Of a stretch of DNA of 64,000 nt, positions 16,103 to 25,747 are shown in pieces (position 1 is the first letter of the stretch; each line of letters begins with the position of its first letter). Origin of the DNA: Marinococcus halotolerans DSM 16375 (GTDB taxonomy: Bacteria > Bacillota > Bacilli > Bacillales > Marinococcaceae); contig NZ_ATVM01000002.1 in assembly GCF_000420725.1 (NCBI RefSeq), positions 182,961 through 246,960 on the forward strand, read 5' to 3'. The notes under the pieces are model-generated. The model made no database searches and was not told the DNA's origin. It saw only the letters and a list, made by a program, of their open reading frames with translations. Both the position numbers and the translations under genes were made by a program.

Positions 16103-17896
16103 ATGAGTGCATCAACAGAAAATGCACCGCAGAAAAAAAGCATCCGTTCAAGGGTTCAAAAGTTTGGCAGCTTTTTAAGCAGCATGATCATGCCCAATAT
16201 CGGTGCTTTTATTGCATGGGGACTTATTACGGCATTATTTATCGAATCGGGGTGGGTGCCAAACGAAACTTTAGCAGCACTGGTAGACCCGATGATCATT
16301 TATCTGCTTCCGCTGTTAATTGGTTATACGGGCGGGAAAATTGTCCATGACGTGCGCGGCGGGGTCGTCGGCGCGGTTGCCACCATTGGTGTTATTGCAG
16401 GCGCCGACATTCCGATGTTCCTCGGAGCCATGGCGATGGGTCCTCTTGGTGGTATTGCCATTAAAGGATTCGACAAGCTGGTTGAAGGGAAAATCCGCCA
16501 GGGCTTTGAAATGCTCGTGAACAACTTTTCTGCAGGGATTATCGGCTTCTTCCTTGCTATCTTTGGCCTTCTGGCCATCGGGCCGATTGTGGAAGCGTTA
16601 ACGAATATTCTGAGCGGTGCCGTGGATTTTCTTGTTAACACAGGTCTTCTGCCGTTAACGAGTATTATCATTGAACCGGCGAAGGTGCTATTTTTAAACA
16701 ACGCTATCAACCACGGGGTTCTTAGTCCAATTGCAGCAGAACAGGTGGCCTCTGCAGGAAAATCGATTTTGTACCTGCTTGAGCCAAACCCGGGTCCCGG
16801 TGTAGGGATTCTGCTTGCATTTGCGATATTTGGCACAGGGATTTCAAAGGCTTCAGCCCCAGGCGCTATGGTTATCCAATTCCTGGGCGGTATTCATGAA
16901 ATTTACTTCCCGTACGTATTGTCGAAGCCTCTCACTATTCTTGCAGCTATTGCAGGCGGCATGACCGGGGTATTCACGTTCTCCCTGTTCAACGTCGGCC
17001 TCACAAGCGTTCCGTCACCAGGAAGTATTTTCCCGGTGCTTGGCCTTGCAGCCCCTGGAGATTTCTTAGGAGTCTTACTGGGCGTCGTGCTTTCAGCAGC
17101 TGTATCATTCATTATCGCTTCCCTGATTTTGAAGTTCAGCTCCAATGAAGGAGAAACTCTTGAAGAATCTACAGCGAAGATGGAAAGCATGAAAGGCAAG
17201 AAAAGCTCTGCAGCTTCTGCGCTTCATTCCAATGCAGGTACAGCTGAAGCTGAAGCTGAAGCAGGCAGCGGTGCTTATTTGGATAAAGACGTTAACAAAA
17301 TTGTCTTTGCCTGCGACGCCGGTATGGGCTCAAGTGCCATGGGGGCCTCGGTCATGAAGGACAAAGTGAAAAAGGCCGGGCTTGATATCAGCGTGACAAA
17401 CACGTCGATCTCGAATATTCCGGACGACGCTGACCTGATCATTACGCACAAGGATTTAACCGAACGGGCGCGGCAGAAACGGCCGGATGCTGAACATGTG
17501 TCGGTGGAAAACTTCCTCGGAAGCGACAAGTACGACGAAGTGGTTGAAGATCTGAAGCAGAAAAAAGGCGTGGAAGAAAGTTCTTCAGCTGGCACAGCGG
17601 CAGCAGCAAAGGCGTCGGTTAACAAAATCATCTTTGCCTGCGACGCCGGTATGGGCTCGAGCGCCATGGGAGCATCGGTCATGAAGGACAAAGTGAAAAA
17701 GGCCGGGCTTGATATCAGCGTGACAAACACGTCGATCTCGAATATCCCGGACGACGCTGACCTGATCATTACGCACAAGGATTTAACCGAACGGGCGCGG
17801 CAGAAACGGCCGGACGCTGAACACGTGTCGGTGGAAAACTTCCTCGGAAGCGACAAGTACGACGAAGTGGTTGAAGATCTAAAAACAAGAGAATAA
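16103..17896 (+). CDS. mtlA: Mannitol PTS transporter EIICB with a duplicated EIIB domain
   Basis: Imports mannitol and phosphorylates it to mannitol 1-phosphate. Residues 1-350 form the membrane EIIC domain with the conserved GGIHEIYFPY motif near 265. A linker rich in Ala, Ser and Glu follows. Unlike the usual protein of about 470-480 residues, this one has 597 residues because the cytoplasmic EIIB domain occurs twice: residues about 397-484 and 506-593. Both copies keep the phosphorylated cysteine in FACDAGMGSSAMG (Cys404 and Cys513). The copies are encoded by direct repeats 327 bases apart and differ by a single amino acid (Val401/Ile510) within the repeat. First gene of mtlA-mtlR-mtlF-mtlD, the order known from Geobacillus stearothermophilus. 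Confidence 0.95.
   Translation: MSASTENAPQKKSIRSRVQKFGSFLSSMIMPNIGAFIAWGLITALFIESGWVPNETLAALVDPMIIYLLPLLIGYTGGKIVHDVRGGVVGAVATIGVIAGADIPMFLGAMAMGPLGGIAIKGFDKLVEGKIRQGFEMLVNNFSAGIIGFFLAIFGLLAIGPIVEALTNILSGAVDFLVNTGLLPLTSIIIEPAKVLFLNNAINHGVLSPIAAEQVASAGKSILYLLEPNPGPGVGILLAFAIFGTGISKASAPGAMVIQFLGGIHEIYFPYVLSKPLTILAAIAGGMTGVFTFSLFNVGLTSVPSPGSIFPVLGLAAPGDFLGVLLGVVLSAAVSFIIASLILKFSSNEGETLEESTAKMESMKGKKSSAASALHSNAGTAEAEAEAGSGAYLDKDVNKIVFACDAGMGSSAMGASVMKDKVKKAGLDISVTNTSISNIPDDADLIITHKDLTERARQKRPDAEHVSVENFLGSDKYDEVVEDLKQKKGVEESSSAGTAAAAKASVNKIIFACDAGMGSSAMGASVMKDKVKKAGLDISVTNTSISNIPDDADLIITHKDLTERARQKRPDAEHVSVENFLGSDKYDEVVEDLKTRE
17291..17880 (+). repeat. Tandem duplication of the MtlA EIIB-coding segment
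   Basis: Copies are 17291-17553 and 17618-17880, 263 bases each, 327 bases (109 codons) apart. I count nine base differences by eye, all but one silent. A 64-base Ala/Ser-coding linker separates them. Confidence 0.95.
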
Positions 17897-17907
17897 GGGG
17901 GAAACCG

Positions 17908-19998
17908 ATGGAATACCTCACAGGCCGGGAACGTGAATTACTGCTGCATCTTCTGCATCATCAGGAGCTAAAGCCAGTGGCTGAAATAGCTGAAGAGATG
18001 AATGTAAGCTCCCGGACTATCCATCGGGACCTTGATAAGCTGGAGGACTGGCTTGCCGGCGAACAGGTTGAACTCGAAAGACGGACAGGAAGCGGTGTGC
18101 GGCTTAAGGGAGCGGAGGAGGATTTCGAAGAAATCAGACTCCGCCTCCAGCGTCCTGCCGTTATTGAATATACGCCGGATGAACGCCGTACTCTGCTGAT
18201 CTGTCTCATTCTGGAGTCAGACGGGCCCGTGAAATTAACGGCGCTTGGCGCAGAATTAAAAGTGACTATAGCAACGATCAGCCAGGATTTGGATAAACTC
18301 AAAGACTGGCTTGAGCTATTTTCACTCACGCTTGTGAGACGCAGGGGCTACGGGGTGGAAGTGCAGGGGCCGGAATCAGCTAAACGCCGGGCGATGAGCA
18401 GTCTGATTGCAGAAAATGTGGAAGAAAAGGAACTGCTCAGCTCGATCCGCCACCACATTTATGAGCGAAATGTGCAGACCGAACAGGGCCGCGTAGCTGA
18501 ACGTTTACTTGATATGGTGGGAGAAAACCACTGGTCGACGGTGGAGCAGGTGCTGGCGAACATGCAGGATCAGCTTCCGCAGAATTTTGCCGACAGTGCC
18601 TATATAGGCCTGATTGTCCATTTAACCCTGGCGATTGAGCGTATCTCTGTCGGAGAAAGCATTGATATTAATGCGGACTACATGGAGAACCTGCGTGAAA
18701 CGAAGGAATTTGCGATTGCAGAAGCTATTATTCAAAAGCTTGAGCGTGTACTTGAGCTTTCTATTCCAGAAGCAGAAATCGGCTATATTACGATGCATCT
18801 GCGGGGGGCCAAGCTCCGGGCGCCTGTGGAAAACCAGCTGGAGGTAGAGCACCTGCCGGTGGCTATAAAAGCAAAAGCATTAATTCAGGAAATGGAAAGA
18901 TTAACGGGAGAGCCACTTGAGAAGAACCATTCCCTGTACGAAGGACTTGTGGCTCATCTCGAGCCGGCACTGTACCGGCTTAGTGAAAACATGAGAATCC
19001 ACAACCCCCTGATGGAATCTATTAAAGAAAATTATGCTGATTTGTTTACGCAGCTTCGGCAGGCAGCAGATACCGTATTTACGGAGAGCTATCTCCCGGA
19101 TGCCGAGGTTGGTTTTCTGGTCCTTCATTTCGGAACGGCAATAGAGCATGAAGAAGCTGCCGCTCCCCTGCATGCGCTTGTCGTATGCTCGAGCGGCATC
19201 GGCTCCTCGAAGCTGCTTGAAAGCCGGCTGCGAAAAGAAGTGCCCGTGCTCGGGGATCTCGAAAATGTCAGTCTGCTCGATCTCGAAGAAATGAATATGG
19301 ATGGCTATGATTTAATTATCTCTACGATCCCTCTGGATCCTCAGCCGCTTCCGCATTTAGTTGTTCATCCTTTTTTAAATGAAGAAGATACGGGAGCAGT
19401 CCTTCGGGCAGCGGACTCCATCTACCGTCAGCAGAGCAGAGCCGGGGTGTCAGTGAATCGGAAGGAAGCACATGAAACGACGCTCAGTTTATATGAAATA
19501 CAGCTTTGCGTAGATTTAACCGTACAGATGTATCACCGCTTTTATATGAGAAAAGTGACGGCTGGGCAGAATGCGGAACAGGCGGTTTACTGGATCATGG
19601 ACGAGATAAAGAAAGAAAATATCGTTCAGGACGCCGGAAGTATCGCAGAGGAAATCTGGGAAAAGCAGGCGAAGGGGTTTGCGATTCCGGGCACCAATGT
19701 GGCGTTGTTTCATACGCGAAGCGCTCTGGTGAATGAACCGTCCCTGACGCTGTGGGAGCTCGAAGCACCACAGGCACTGACAGCCATGGACGGCAAAACG
19801 ACGGACGTTGACCGTATCTTGGTCATGCTTGCACCGCAGCAGGAACGAAAAGAAGTGTTTGAGCTGATGAGTACGATCAGTGAAGAGATGCTGATGAATG
19901 CCGATCGGCTGAAGGTCCTCAGGAGTGGGGAAGAAAATGACATTCAAAAGCATATTGATGAAGTTTTTCGGGAATGGTTGAAACGGAAAATAAATTAA
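17908..19998 (+). CDS. mtlR: Mannitol operon activator MtlR (PRD-containing)
   Basis: Activates the mannitol operon; its activity is set by PTS phosphorylation. In its 696 residues: an N-terminal HTH (1-60, VSSRTIHRDLDKLEDWL), a second HTH-like region (85-150), two PRD domains (about 190-295 and 300-410), an EIIB-Gat-like domain with VVCSSGIGSSK (Cys427) and a C-terminal EIIA-like domain with ALFHTRS (His602). These match the regulatory Cys419 and His599 reported for B. subtilis MtlR. It lies 11 bases after mtlA, inside the operon rather than apart as in B. subtilis. Confidence 0.95.
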   Translation: MEYLTGRERELLLHLLHHQELKPVAEIAEEMNVSSRTIHRDLDKLEDWLAGEQVELERRTGSGVRLKGAEEDFEEIRLRLQRPAVIEYTPDERRTLLICLILESDGPVKLTALGAELKVTIATISQDLDKLKDWLELFSLTLVRRRGYGVEVQGPESAKRRAMSSLIAENVEEKELLSSIRHHIYERNVQTEQGRVAERLLDMVGENHWSTVEQVLANMQDQLPQNFADSAYIGLIVHLTLAIERISVGESIDINADYMENLRETKEFAIAEAIIQKLERVLELSIPEAEIGYITMHLRGAKLRAPVENQLEVEHLPVAIKAKALIQEMERLTGEPLEKNHSLYEGLVAHLEPALYRLSENMRIHNPLMESIKENYADLFTQLRQAADTVFTESYLPDAEVGFLVLHFGTAIEHEEAAAPLHALVVCSSGIGSSKLLESRLRKEVPVLGDLENVSLLDLEEMNMDGYDLIISTIPLDPQPLPHLVVHPFLNEEDTGAVLRAADSIYRQQSRAGVSVNRKEAHETTLSLYEIQLCVDLTVQMYHRFYMRKVTAGQNAEQAVYWIMDEIKKENIVQDAGSIAEEIWEKQAKGFAIPGTNVALFHTRSALVNEPSLTLWELEAPQALTAMDGKTTDVDRILVMLAPQQERKEVFELMSTISEEMLMNADRLKVLRSGEENDIQKHIDEVFREWLKRKIN

Positions 19999-20017
19999 GG
20001 AGAAGGAGAGAAATCAT

Positions 20018-20458
20018 ATGACTAAACCAGTACTGCAGAAAGAAAATGTAAAATTGAACGTATCGCTCGGAGGAAAAGAAGAAGCCATCCGTGAGGCAGG
20101 AGGCGTTCTTGTTGATAATGGATACGTGCAGCAGAACTATATTGACAGCATGCTCGAGCGCGAAAAAGTAACATCGACTTTTATGGGAAACGGCGTTGCG
20201 ATTCCGCACGGCACGGAGGATTCGCGTGAATGGGTGGACCATTCCGGATTGTCAGTGGTACAGGTGCCGGATGGAGTCGACTTTGACGGCAATGAAGTGA
20301 GAATTTTGATTGGTATCGCCGGCAAAGGTGATGAACATCTGAACATTTTATCGAAGATTGCAATTGTGTGTTCCGACGAAGATAATATCGAAAAAATGGT
20401 TCAGGCTTCCTCAAAGGAAGAGCTGCTTGATGTAATCGGAGAGGTTGAACTCTCATGA
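20018..20458 (+). CDS. mtlF: Mannitol PTS EIIA component
   Basis: Passes phosphate from HPr to the EIIB cysteine of MtlA. The 146-residue protein has the active-site context GNGVAIPHGTEDSR with His64 as the phosphorylated residue. It follows mtlR by 19 bases with AAGGAGAAGGAG upstream and overlaps mtlD by four bases (ATGA), so both are coupled. Besides feeding MtlA it can phosphorylate or bind MtlR domains, the known basis of mannitol induction. Confidence 0.95.
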   Translation: MTKPVLQKENVKLNVSLGGKEEAIREAGGVLVDNGYVQQNYIDSMLEREKVTSTFMGNGVAIPHGTEDSREWVDHSGLSVVQVPDGVDFDGNEVRILIGIAGKGDEHLNILSKIAIVCSDEDNIEKMVQASSKEELLDVIGEVELS

Positions 20459-21600
20459 TCGCGGTACAGATAGGCGCTGGTAACATCGGCCGTGGATTTA
20501 TCGGACAGGTGCTGTCTGATGCCGGTTACGAGCTGTATTTTGCCGATGTCAATGATTCCTTGATCGAGCAGCTGAAGGACAAGGGCGAATACGTAGTAGA
20601 GCTCGCCGAAGACGGAGCCTCTGCTCAGACAATTTCAGGCGTCCAGGCTTTTCACAGTGCGAAAGAGGAAGAGGCTCTTGTACAGAAGCTGGCGGAAGCC
20701 GATTTGATTACCACGGCCGTTGGACCGGCAGTGTTAAAGCATGTAGCTCCCGTTATTGCGAAAGCATTACAGCAAAAAGCTGCTGAAGGAAACGCCAGTC
20801 CGGTCAATATTATCGCCTGCGAGAATATGGTGGCCGGAACAGCGGAATTGAAGAAATACGTCTGGGAACAGCTGACGGACGATGAAAAAACGAAAGCCGA
20901 TGAGTTTGCCGGCTTTGCCAATGCCGCTGTGGATCGCATTGTGCCGAATCAGCCTGAAGGTCAGGGATTGAAGGTAGTCGTTGAACCATTTTTAGAATGG
21001 GCGGTGGAAGAACCTTCACTGAAAGGAAAAACGCCTGATATACCGGCTGTGACTTACGTGGGCGACCTCACTCCGTATATTGAACGTAAGCTGTTTACGG
21101 TAAATACCGGCCATGCAGCGCTTGCGTATGTCGGCTTCTTGTACGGGCGTGAAACGACGAAAGAAGCGATGGATCATCCGGAGGTGTCAGGAGCCTTTGA
21201 AGCGGCGATTCGGGAAACTGGCCGCCTGCTGCAAATTAAGCATGGGTTCGGTGAAAAAGAGCAGAACGAATACCAGGCAAAAATCAAAGGGCGATTTTCA
21301 AATGAATATCTTTCCGATCCGGTGACCCGGGTAGGCCGAGGGCCGATCCGGAAGCTTGGGCCGAAGGATCGTTTAGTCCGTCCGGCAGTGGAGCTGCAGG
21401 AAGCCGGGGAGCGTCCGGAAGCACTGGCCTTTGTTATCGCCGCCGCGCTTCAGTTTAACGTAACTGAAGACGGAGAGGCTGTTGAGCTTCAGAATACAAT
21501 CGACCGGGAAGGATACAAAGGAGCTTTAAGTCATTACGCTGAGCTTCCTGTTCATCACCCGCTGATTGAGTTGGTTGCCGGATATCTTCCGGAACAATAA
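20455..21600 (+). CDS. mtlD: Mannitol-1-phosphate 5-dehydrogenase
   Basis: Oxidises mannitol 1-phosphate to fructose 6-phosphate with NAD. The 381-residue protein begins with the Rossmann motif QIGAGNIGRGFIGQVL (residues 5-20). The family signatures ACENMVAGTAELKKYV near 120, DRIVPNQ near 160 and KLFTVNTGHAALAYVGFLYG near 213 are present, including the catalytic Lys and His. Last gene of the operon, ending 8 bases before a strong hairpin terminator. Confidence 0.96.
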   Translation: MIAVQIGAGNIGRGFIGQVLSDAGYELYFADVNDSLIEQLKDKGEYVVELAEDGASAQTISGVQAFHSAKEEEALVQKLAEADLITTAVGPAVLKHVAPVIAKALQQKAAEGNASPVNIIACENMVAGTAELKKYVWEQLTDDEKTKADEFAGFANAAVDRIVPNQPEGQGLKVVVEPFLEWAVEEPSLKGKTPDIPAVTYVGDLTPYIERKLFTVNTGHAALAYVGFLYGRETTKEAMDHPEVSGAFEAAIRETGRLLQIKHGFGEKEQNEYQAKIKGRFSNEYLSDPVTRVGRGPIRKLGPKDRLVRPAVELQEAGERPEALAFVIAAALQFNVTEDGEAVELQNTIDREGYKGALSHYAELPVHHPLIELVAGYLPEQ

Positions 21601-21608
21601 CAGTAAAC

Positions 21609-21648
21609 AAAGAAGCAGAAGTGCCCAGCTGGGTGCTTCTGCTTCTTT
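21609..21648. terminator. Terminator of the mannitol operon
   Basis: AAAGAAGCAGAAG and CTTCTGCTTCTTT form a perfect 13-base stem. T and A runs on the two sides allow use from both directions; the convergent helicase gene ends 42 bases beyond. Confidence 0.8.
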
Positions 21649-21689
21649 AGTTTATATGGGCGACTCTCCTCCAGAGCCTGCGCCGTTGT

Positions 21690-24600
21690 TCAGGTTTCCT
21701 GCGCTTTTCCTGTCAGCAGGAGGCGGAGGTCGTTTTCGCTCAGCGTGTTCAGGCTGGTCTGTTCGTCGGTGATGACCTGGTCATACAGGTGGCGTTTTTC
21801 CTCCTGCATGTGCTGGATTTTTTCTTCGATGGTTTCATGAGTGATAAGACGGATTACCTGCACTGTTCTGGTCTGGCCGAGACGGTGGGCGCGGTCGGCT
21901 GCCTGCATCTCCACCGCCGGATTCCACCATAGGTCATATAAAACTACGGTATCTGCCCCGGTAAGGTTGAGGCCGGTTCCGCCGGCACGCAGGGAAATCA
22001 GGAAGACATCCGGACCTTCTTCTTCGTTGAAGGCTTCAGCAAGGCGCACCCGTTCCTCTCCCGGAGTGCTTCCATCAAGATAATAGTAATCGATGCCTTC
22101 TTCAGCCAGACGGCTTTTGATAAGAGCAAGCATAGAGGTGAATTGGGAAAAAATAAGGATCCGCTGGCCGCCTGCTGCAGCTTCGTGAAGAATGCGTACG
22201 AGTTCTTCAAGCTTTCCCGAGGAGCTTTGGTAATCGGGCTCCACGAGTGAGGGGTGGCAGCAGATCTGTCGCAGACGGGTCAACAGGGAAAGAAGATGCA
22301 TACGGTTGGCGTCTGCTCCTTCTTCAAGCAGGGTATCCGCTTCCTGCTGCACGTTTCGCAGCGTTTTTTTGTATATGTCCGCCTGGCTGGTTAACAGATC
22401 GCAGTAAGTCGTCGTTTCCACCTTTTCAGGCAGCTCCTGGAGCACTTCTTTTTTCGTGCGCCTCATAATAAAGGGAGAGGCTCTGTCTCTCACCTCTTCG
22501 GGACTCCAGGAAGAAAACAGTTTTTTGTTTGGAAACAGCCCGGGCATTACGACGCTGAATATCGCCCGCAGCTCATCAAGTCTGTTTTCCACCGGGGTTC
22601 CACTCAGGGCAAAGCAGTATTGGCCCCGAAGCTGCTTCACGGCTTTTGCCGTTTTGGATTCGGCGTTTTTGACCGCCTGGGCCTCGTCGAGCAGAATGCC
22701 GCGGAAAAACGTTTCTCCGTACCACTCAACGTCCCGGCGAATCAAAGGGTAGGAGGTAATGAAAATATCGCTCTGCTGCTGAATCTGCTGCTCCCGTTCT
22801 TTTTTGCTGCCGGAAACGACAGTCACTCTTAAGGATGGAAAAAAGCGTTTGGTTTCTTTTTTCCAGTTATATAAAAGCGAGGAGGGAGCGATGATTACAA
22901 ACGGTTCTCCTTCCGGTTTTTCCCTGCACTCTGTCGCAATAAAGCCCAGCGCCTGCAGCGTTTTTCCAAGCCCCATATCGTCTGCCAGAATACCGCCAAA
23001 GCGGTAAGCGGCGAGCTGCTTCATCCACTGAATTCCTTCACGCTGATACGTCCGCAGCTTTACACCGAGCGGCTCGGCAAGCGCTGTATATTTTTCAGCA
23101 GCACGCCGGATGTTTTCAAGCATGTCATCAACATCAAGGGTCGTCTGCCAGCGGCGGGTGCCGGAGAGGTGTTTGTCCAGATTGAACGCCTGATGGGCCG
23201 GATAGCGCACTGAATCACCTTCTGCAGCCTGGTCCGGCTTTGGCATCTGCTGTAAGGCGCGGGCAAGGCGCTGCAGCAGGTCATCATCGAGAGGCACATA
23301 CCGGTCGTCTTCTGTTTTATAGAATTCCTGTCCTTCCTGGAGCGCCTTCCAGATCCCGGGTGTTTCTAAAGCGCTGGTTACAGACGAGGTAAGCGACAGC
23401 TCCATCCATCCCTCATCGGCATGAATGTCGGAAAATAACGACAGGCTGTCCCCGGGGATAAGCATGTTTTCAACTTCCCCGCTCATGAAGATATCCATAT
23501 ACGGCCGCAGGGCTGCCAGCTCCTTTGATAAAAAACCAATAATATTTTTCGGGGAAGAGAGGACGAACCGGTCATGTTCCTGAAGGAACCCTTTTTGCTT
23601 CAGCCGTTGGAGCTGCAGATTTTCCTGCTGCCGGTCTCTTGGCATTAAATAGGACTCTTCGATAGACGAAACAGTATCCGCACGAAACGCACTGTACTCT
23701 TTAACTCCGTAACGGTAGATTAGCTCTCCGGTAATTTTCCCCCCGTGATCCTTTGAAAGATACAGGGCTGTCTGCAGCGGCTCGGTGTAGAGATTTTCCT
23801 GCAGATTTCCGTCCATTTCCAGGCAGTGGTGGTTCACTAACGGAGCGCCCCAGTTTAAAAAGGTATCGAGAAACTCCTGGCGGGAAAAAACAAGGCGCTG
23901 TCCTTGTGCCTGCATGAGCATTCGCTGGGCGAAAGCTGCGGTGCGCGCCAGTGTTTTTTCCGGGGAGTACAGCTGGCCGTCCCACAGACAGTATCTGCTG
24001 TCGCTGATAAAAAACGGCCCTTGCTGTTGCGGACTGGAAAAAATCAGCGTATCCGACTTCTGTTCATGATGTAGAAAAAACGAATACGGCCAATTTTCAG
24101 TTACGTGCCAGGGCCTTTCGCCATATGTATCTGTAATATAGGCATTCGGGCAGGCGCCTAGCAGGCCGAAAAGCTTTTCGACCGCATAAGGCGGTATCGC
24201 GATTTCCTTTTTTGATCCGCTTCTTGCTATCCACTGCTCCTGAAAGGAAGCCCCCCATTCCGCGTCCCGGAGCACGGAAGCAAGCAAATGAAGAACATGA
24301 AGATCTTCTTCGGAAAAGTAGTGGGAAACAGGATCAAATGTTAAAGAAGGAGCCAGACGGAAGGGAGAATCGCTTTTCATTGCTTCAATAAACTGATAAA
24401 TGTTTTTCACGGCGTATCGCTGATTTTCCCCAATATTCACCTGGACGACTGGGAATAAAACGTCGGGTCTCCGGTTATCGAGGGGAAAAGAGATTAAAAA
24501 GTCAGCATGTATCTGTGTGCCCACATCCTCCACCCGTGACTGAAAGGGTGAAAAATGCTCCAGGAACTGGTCTTTCACTGTATCGGTGCCGGCCGGCACT

Positions 24601-24923
24601 GCAGAGCCGGGCGAAGCAGGCGGGCCGGTGAAGGCAGGAGCTTCGAGCAGCAGGGCAATGAGATGGCGGCAGGGAGCAGACGAGGAATGATAAAAACGAT
24701 CGCAGGAACAGTACATTTCCTGAATGGTGTGGCTCGTGTCAATGGCCATAAAGACGTCTTCCGGAAAAGGAGTATCCTTTACGACTGCTTCAATCTGCCG
24801 GGTCTGCATAAGGGTTTCTTCTGTCATATGGGCAATTTTATATAAATCATACAGTCGTTTTCCTTCTAAGTATGTAGTTTCATCGGTCATCTGGCGGATA
24901 GCGTCCGGGGCAAATAAAGCCAA
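21690..24923 (-). CDS. SNF2-family helicase with N-terminal SWIM zinc finger
   Basis: ATP-driven DNA translocase of the Swi2/Snf2 superfamily, 1077 residues. A SWIM zinc-binding motif is at about 68-92 (MYCSCDRFYHSSSAPCRHL, CxC...CxH). A long middle part of unknown fold follows. The helicase core has motif I DDMGLGKT near 648, motif II LLDEAQAVKN near 745 (a DEAQ box), motif III FALSGTPVENR, and C-terminal motifs RILIFSQFT, LISLRAGGTGLNLTGADTVVLYDLWWNPAVE and ADRAHRLGQ. This resembles B. subtilis YwqA/YqhH-type proteins. Its cellular task is not firmly known. It is a single-gene unit; no nuclease or methylase is adjacent, so there is no defence context. Confidence 0.9.
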   Translation of the reverse strand: MALFAPDAIRQMTDETTYLEGKRLYDLYKIAHMTEETLMQTRQIEAVVKDTPFPEDVFMAIDTSHTIQEMYCSCDRFYHSSSAPCRHLIALLLEAPAFTGPPASPGSAVPAGTDTVKDQFLEHFSPFQSRVEDVGTQIHADFLISFPLDNRRPDVLFPVVQVNIGENQRYAVKNIYQFIEAMKSDSPFRLAPSLTFDPVSHYFSEEDLHVLHLLASVLRDAEWGASFQEQWIARSGSKKEIAIPPYAVEKLFGLLGACPNAYITDTYGERPWHVTENWPYSFFLHHEQKSDTLIFSSPQQQGPFFISDSRYCLWDGQLYSPEKTLARTAAFAQRMLMQAQGQRLVFSRQEFLDTFLNWGAPLVNHHCLEMDGNLQENLYTEPLQTALYLSKDHGGKITGELIYRYGVKEYSAFRADTVSSIEESYLMPRDRQQENLQLQRLKQKGFLQEHDRFVLSSPKNIIGFLSKELAALRPYMDIFMSGEVENMLIPGDSLSLFSDIHADEGWMELSLTSSVTSALETPGIWKALQEGQEFYKTEDDRYVPLDDDLLQRLARALQQMPKPDQAAEGDSVRYPAHQAFNLDKHLSGTRRWQTTLDVDDMLENIRRAAEKYTALAEPLGVKLRTYQREGIQWMKQLAAYRFGGILADDMGLGKTLQALGFIATECREKPEGEPFVIIAPSSLLYNWKKETKRFFPSLRVTVVSGSKKEREQQIQQQSDIFITSYPLIRRDVEWYGETFFRGILLDEAQAVKNAESKTAKAVKQLRGQYCFALSGTPVENRLDELRAIFSVVMPGLFPNKKLFSSWSPEEVRDRASPFIMRRTKKEVLQELPEKVETTTYCDLLTSQADIYKKTLRNVQQEADTLLEEGADANRMHLLSLLTRLRQICCHPSLVEPDYQSSSGKLEELVRILHEAAAGGQRILIFSQFTSMLALIKSRLAEEGIDYYYLDGSTPGEERVRLAEAFNEEEGPDVFLISLRAGGTGLNLTGADTVVLYDLWWNPAVEMQAADRAHRLGQTRTVQVIRLITHETIEEKIQHMQEEKRHLYDQVITDEQTSLNTLSENDLRLLLTGKAQET

Positions 24924-25083
24924 TCTTCATCCTCCTTGCAACGCTGGAAATACTATCTTCCGTACGTTTTTCCTTGCCCGTATTTTAGCATATTACTACC
25001 TGAAAAAGGGAATAAAAGTACATACAATCACGCCTGCAGCAGGTATAATGTAAAGAAAGAGATCGTCGGAAGGGGAGGTTCTT

Positions 25084-25704
25084 ATGGATATCAGGGAGCT
25101 GATTCATGAAGCAAAACAGGAGGCTTGGGCGTTTTTTGCCCATACAGATCCCGCGCATGACTATTGGCATACCGAGCGGGTCGCGGCACTTGCAGGAGAT
25201 ATTGCCGAAAAAGAAGGGGCAGACCCTGATATATGTATCCTGGCAGCCTGGCTTCATGACATAGGGGATGAAAAGCTTCTCGGAGAAGGAGAAGACGGAG
25301 AAGAAAAAATCATGCGCTGGCTGGAGCATAACGGGGCTGGGGAAGAATTAAAGCAGCATGTTATGCAGATTGTTTCTTCTATTTCCTTTAGGCATCATAA
25401 GGAACGGGCCCCGGAGACCCTTGAGGGAAAAGTAGTTCAGGATGCGGACCGCCTGGATGCTCTCGGTGCTATTGGAATTGCCCGGACTTTTGCATATACC
25501 GGACACATCCATCAGCCGCTTCACGACCCCCGCCCAGAGTACCGGAACGAGCGGAACAGCGCCATTCAGCACTTTTTTGATAAACTGCTGAGACTCAAAG
25601 GGATGATGAACACGGATACAGGTCTTGCCATTGCTACGAAACGCCAGCGGTTTATGGTCAGTTATCTGGAGGAATTTTACAGCGAATGGGAAAGAAAGGC
25701 ATAA
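25084..25704 (+). CDS. HD-domain phosphohydrolase
   Basis: Metal-dependent phosphohydrolase of the YedJ/YpgQ group, thought to cleave nucleotides or similar phosphates. The 206-residue protein shows the HD signature in order: H..R (HDYWHTERV, near residue 21), HD (AAWLHDIGDEK near 56), a second histidine region (ISFRHHKE near 102) and the closing Asp (VVQDADRLDALGAIGIAR near 119). Ribosome site AAGGGGAGG precedes it; a strong hairpin follows directly. Transcribed divergently from the SNF2 helicase. Confidence 0.88.
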   Translation: MDIRELIHEAKQEAWAFFAHTDPAHDYWHTERVAALAGDIAEKEGADPDICILAAWLHDIGDEKLLGEGEDGEEKIMRWLEHNGAGEELKQHVMQIVSSISFRHHKERAPETLEGKVVQDADRLDALGAIGIARTFAYTGHIHQPLHDPRPEYRNERNSAIQHFFDKLLRLKGMMNTDTGLAIATKRQRFMVSYLEEFYSEWERKA

Positions 25705-25709
25705 AATTA

Positions 25710-25740
25710 GGGCTGGCCGATTTAACGGCCAGCCCTTTTT
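25710..25740. terminator. Bidirectional terminator
   Basis: GGGCTGGCCG (25710-25719) pairs with CGGCCAGCCC (25726-25735), followed by a T run. It separates two convergent genes. Confidence 0.9.
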
Positions 25741-25747
25741 ATATTTA

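Noticed and set aside
17275..17856. 193-codon frame on the minus strand of mtlA
   Set aside because: It is the mirror of the duplicated EIIB coding region; its length comes from the repeat, and mtlA is clearly the real gene.
21690..24923. SNF2 helicase as part of a phage-defence island
   Set aside because: The neighbours are a mannitol operon and housekeeping hydrolases; no nuclease, methylase or defence partner is adjacent.
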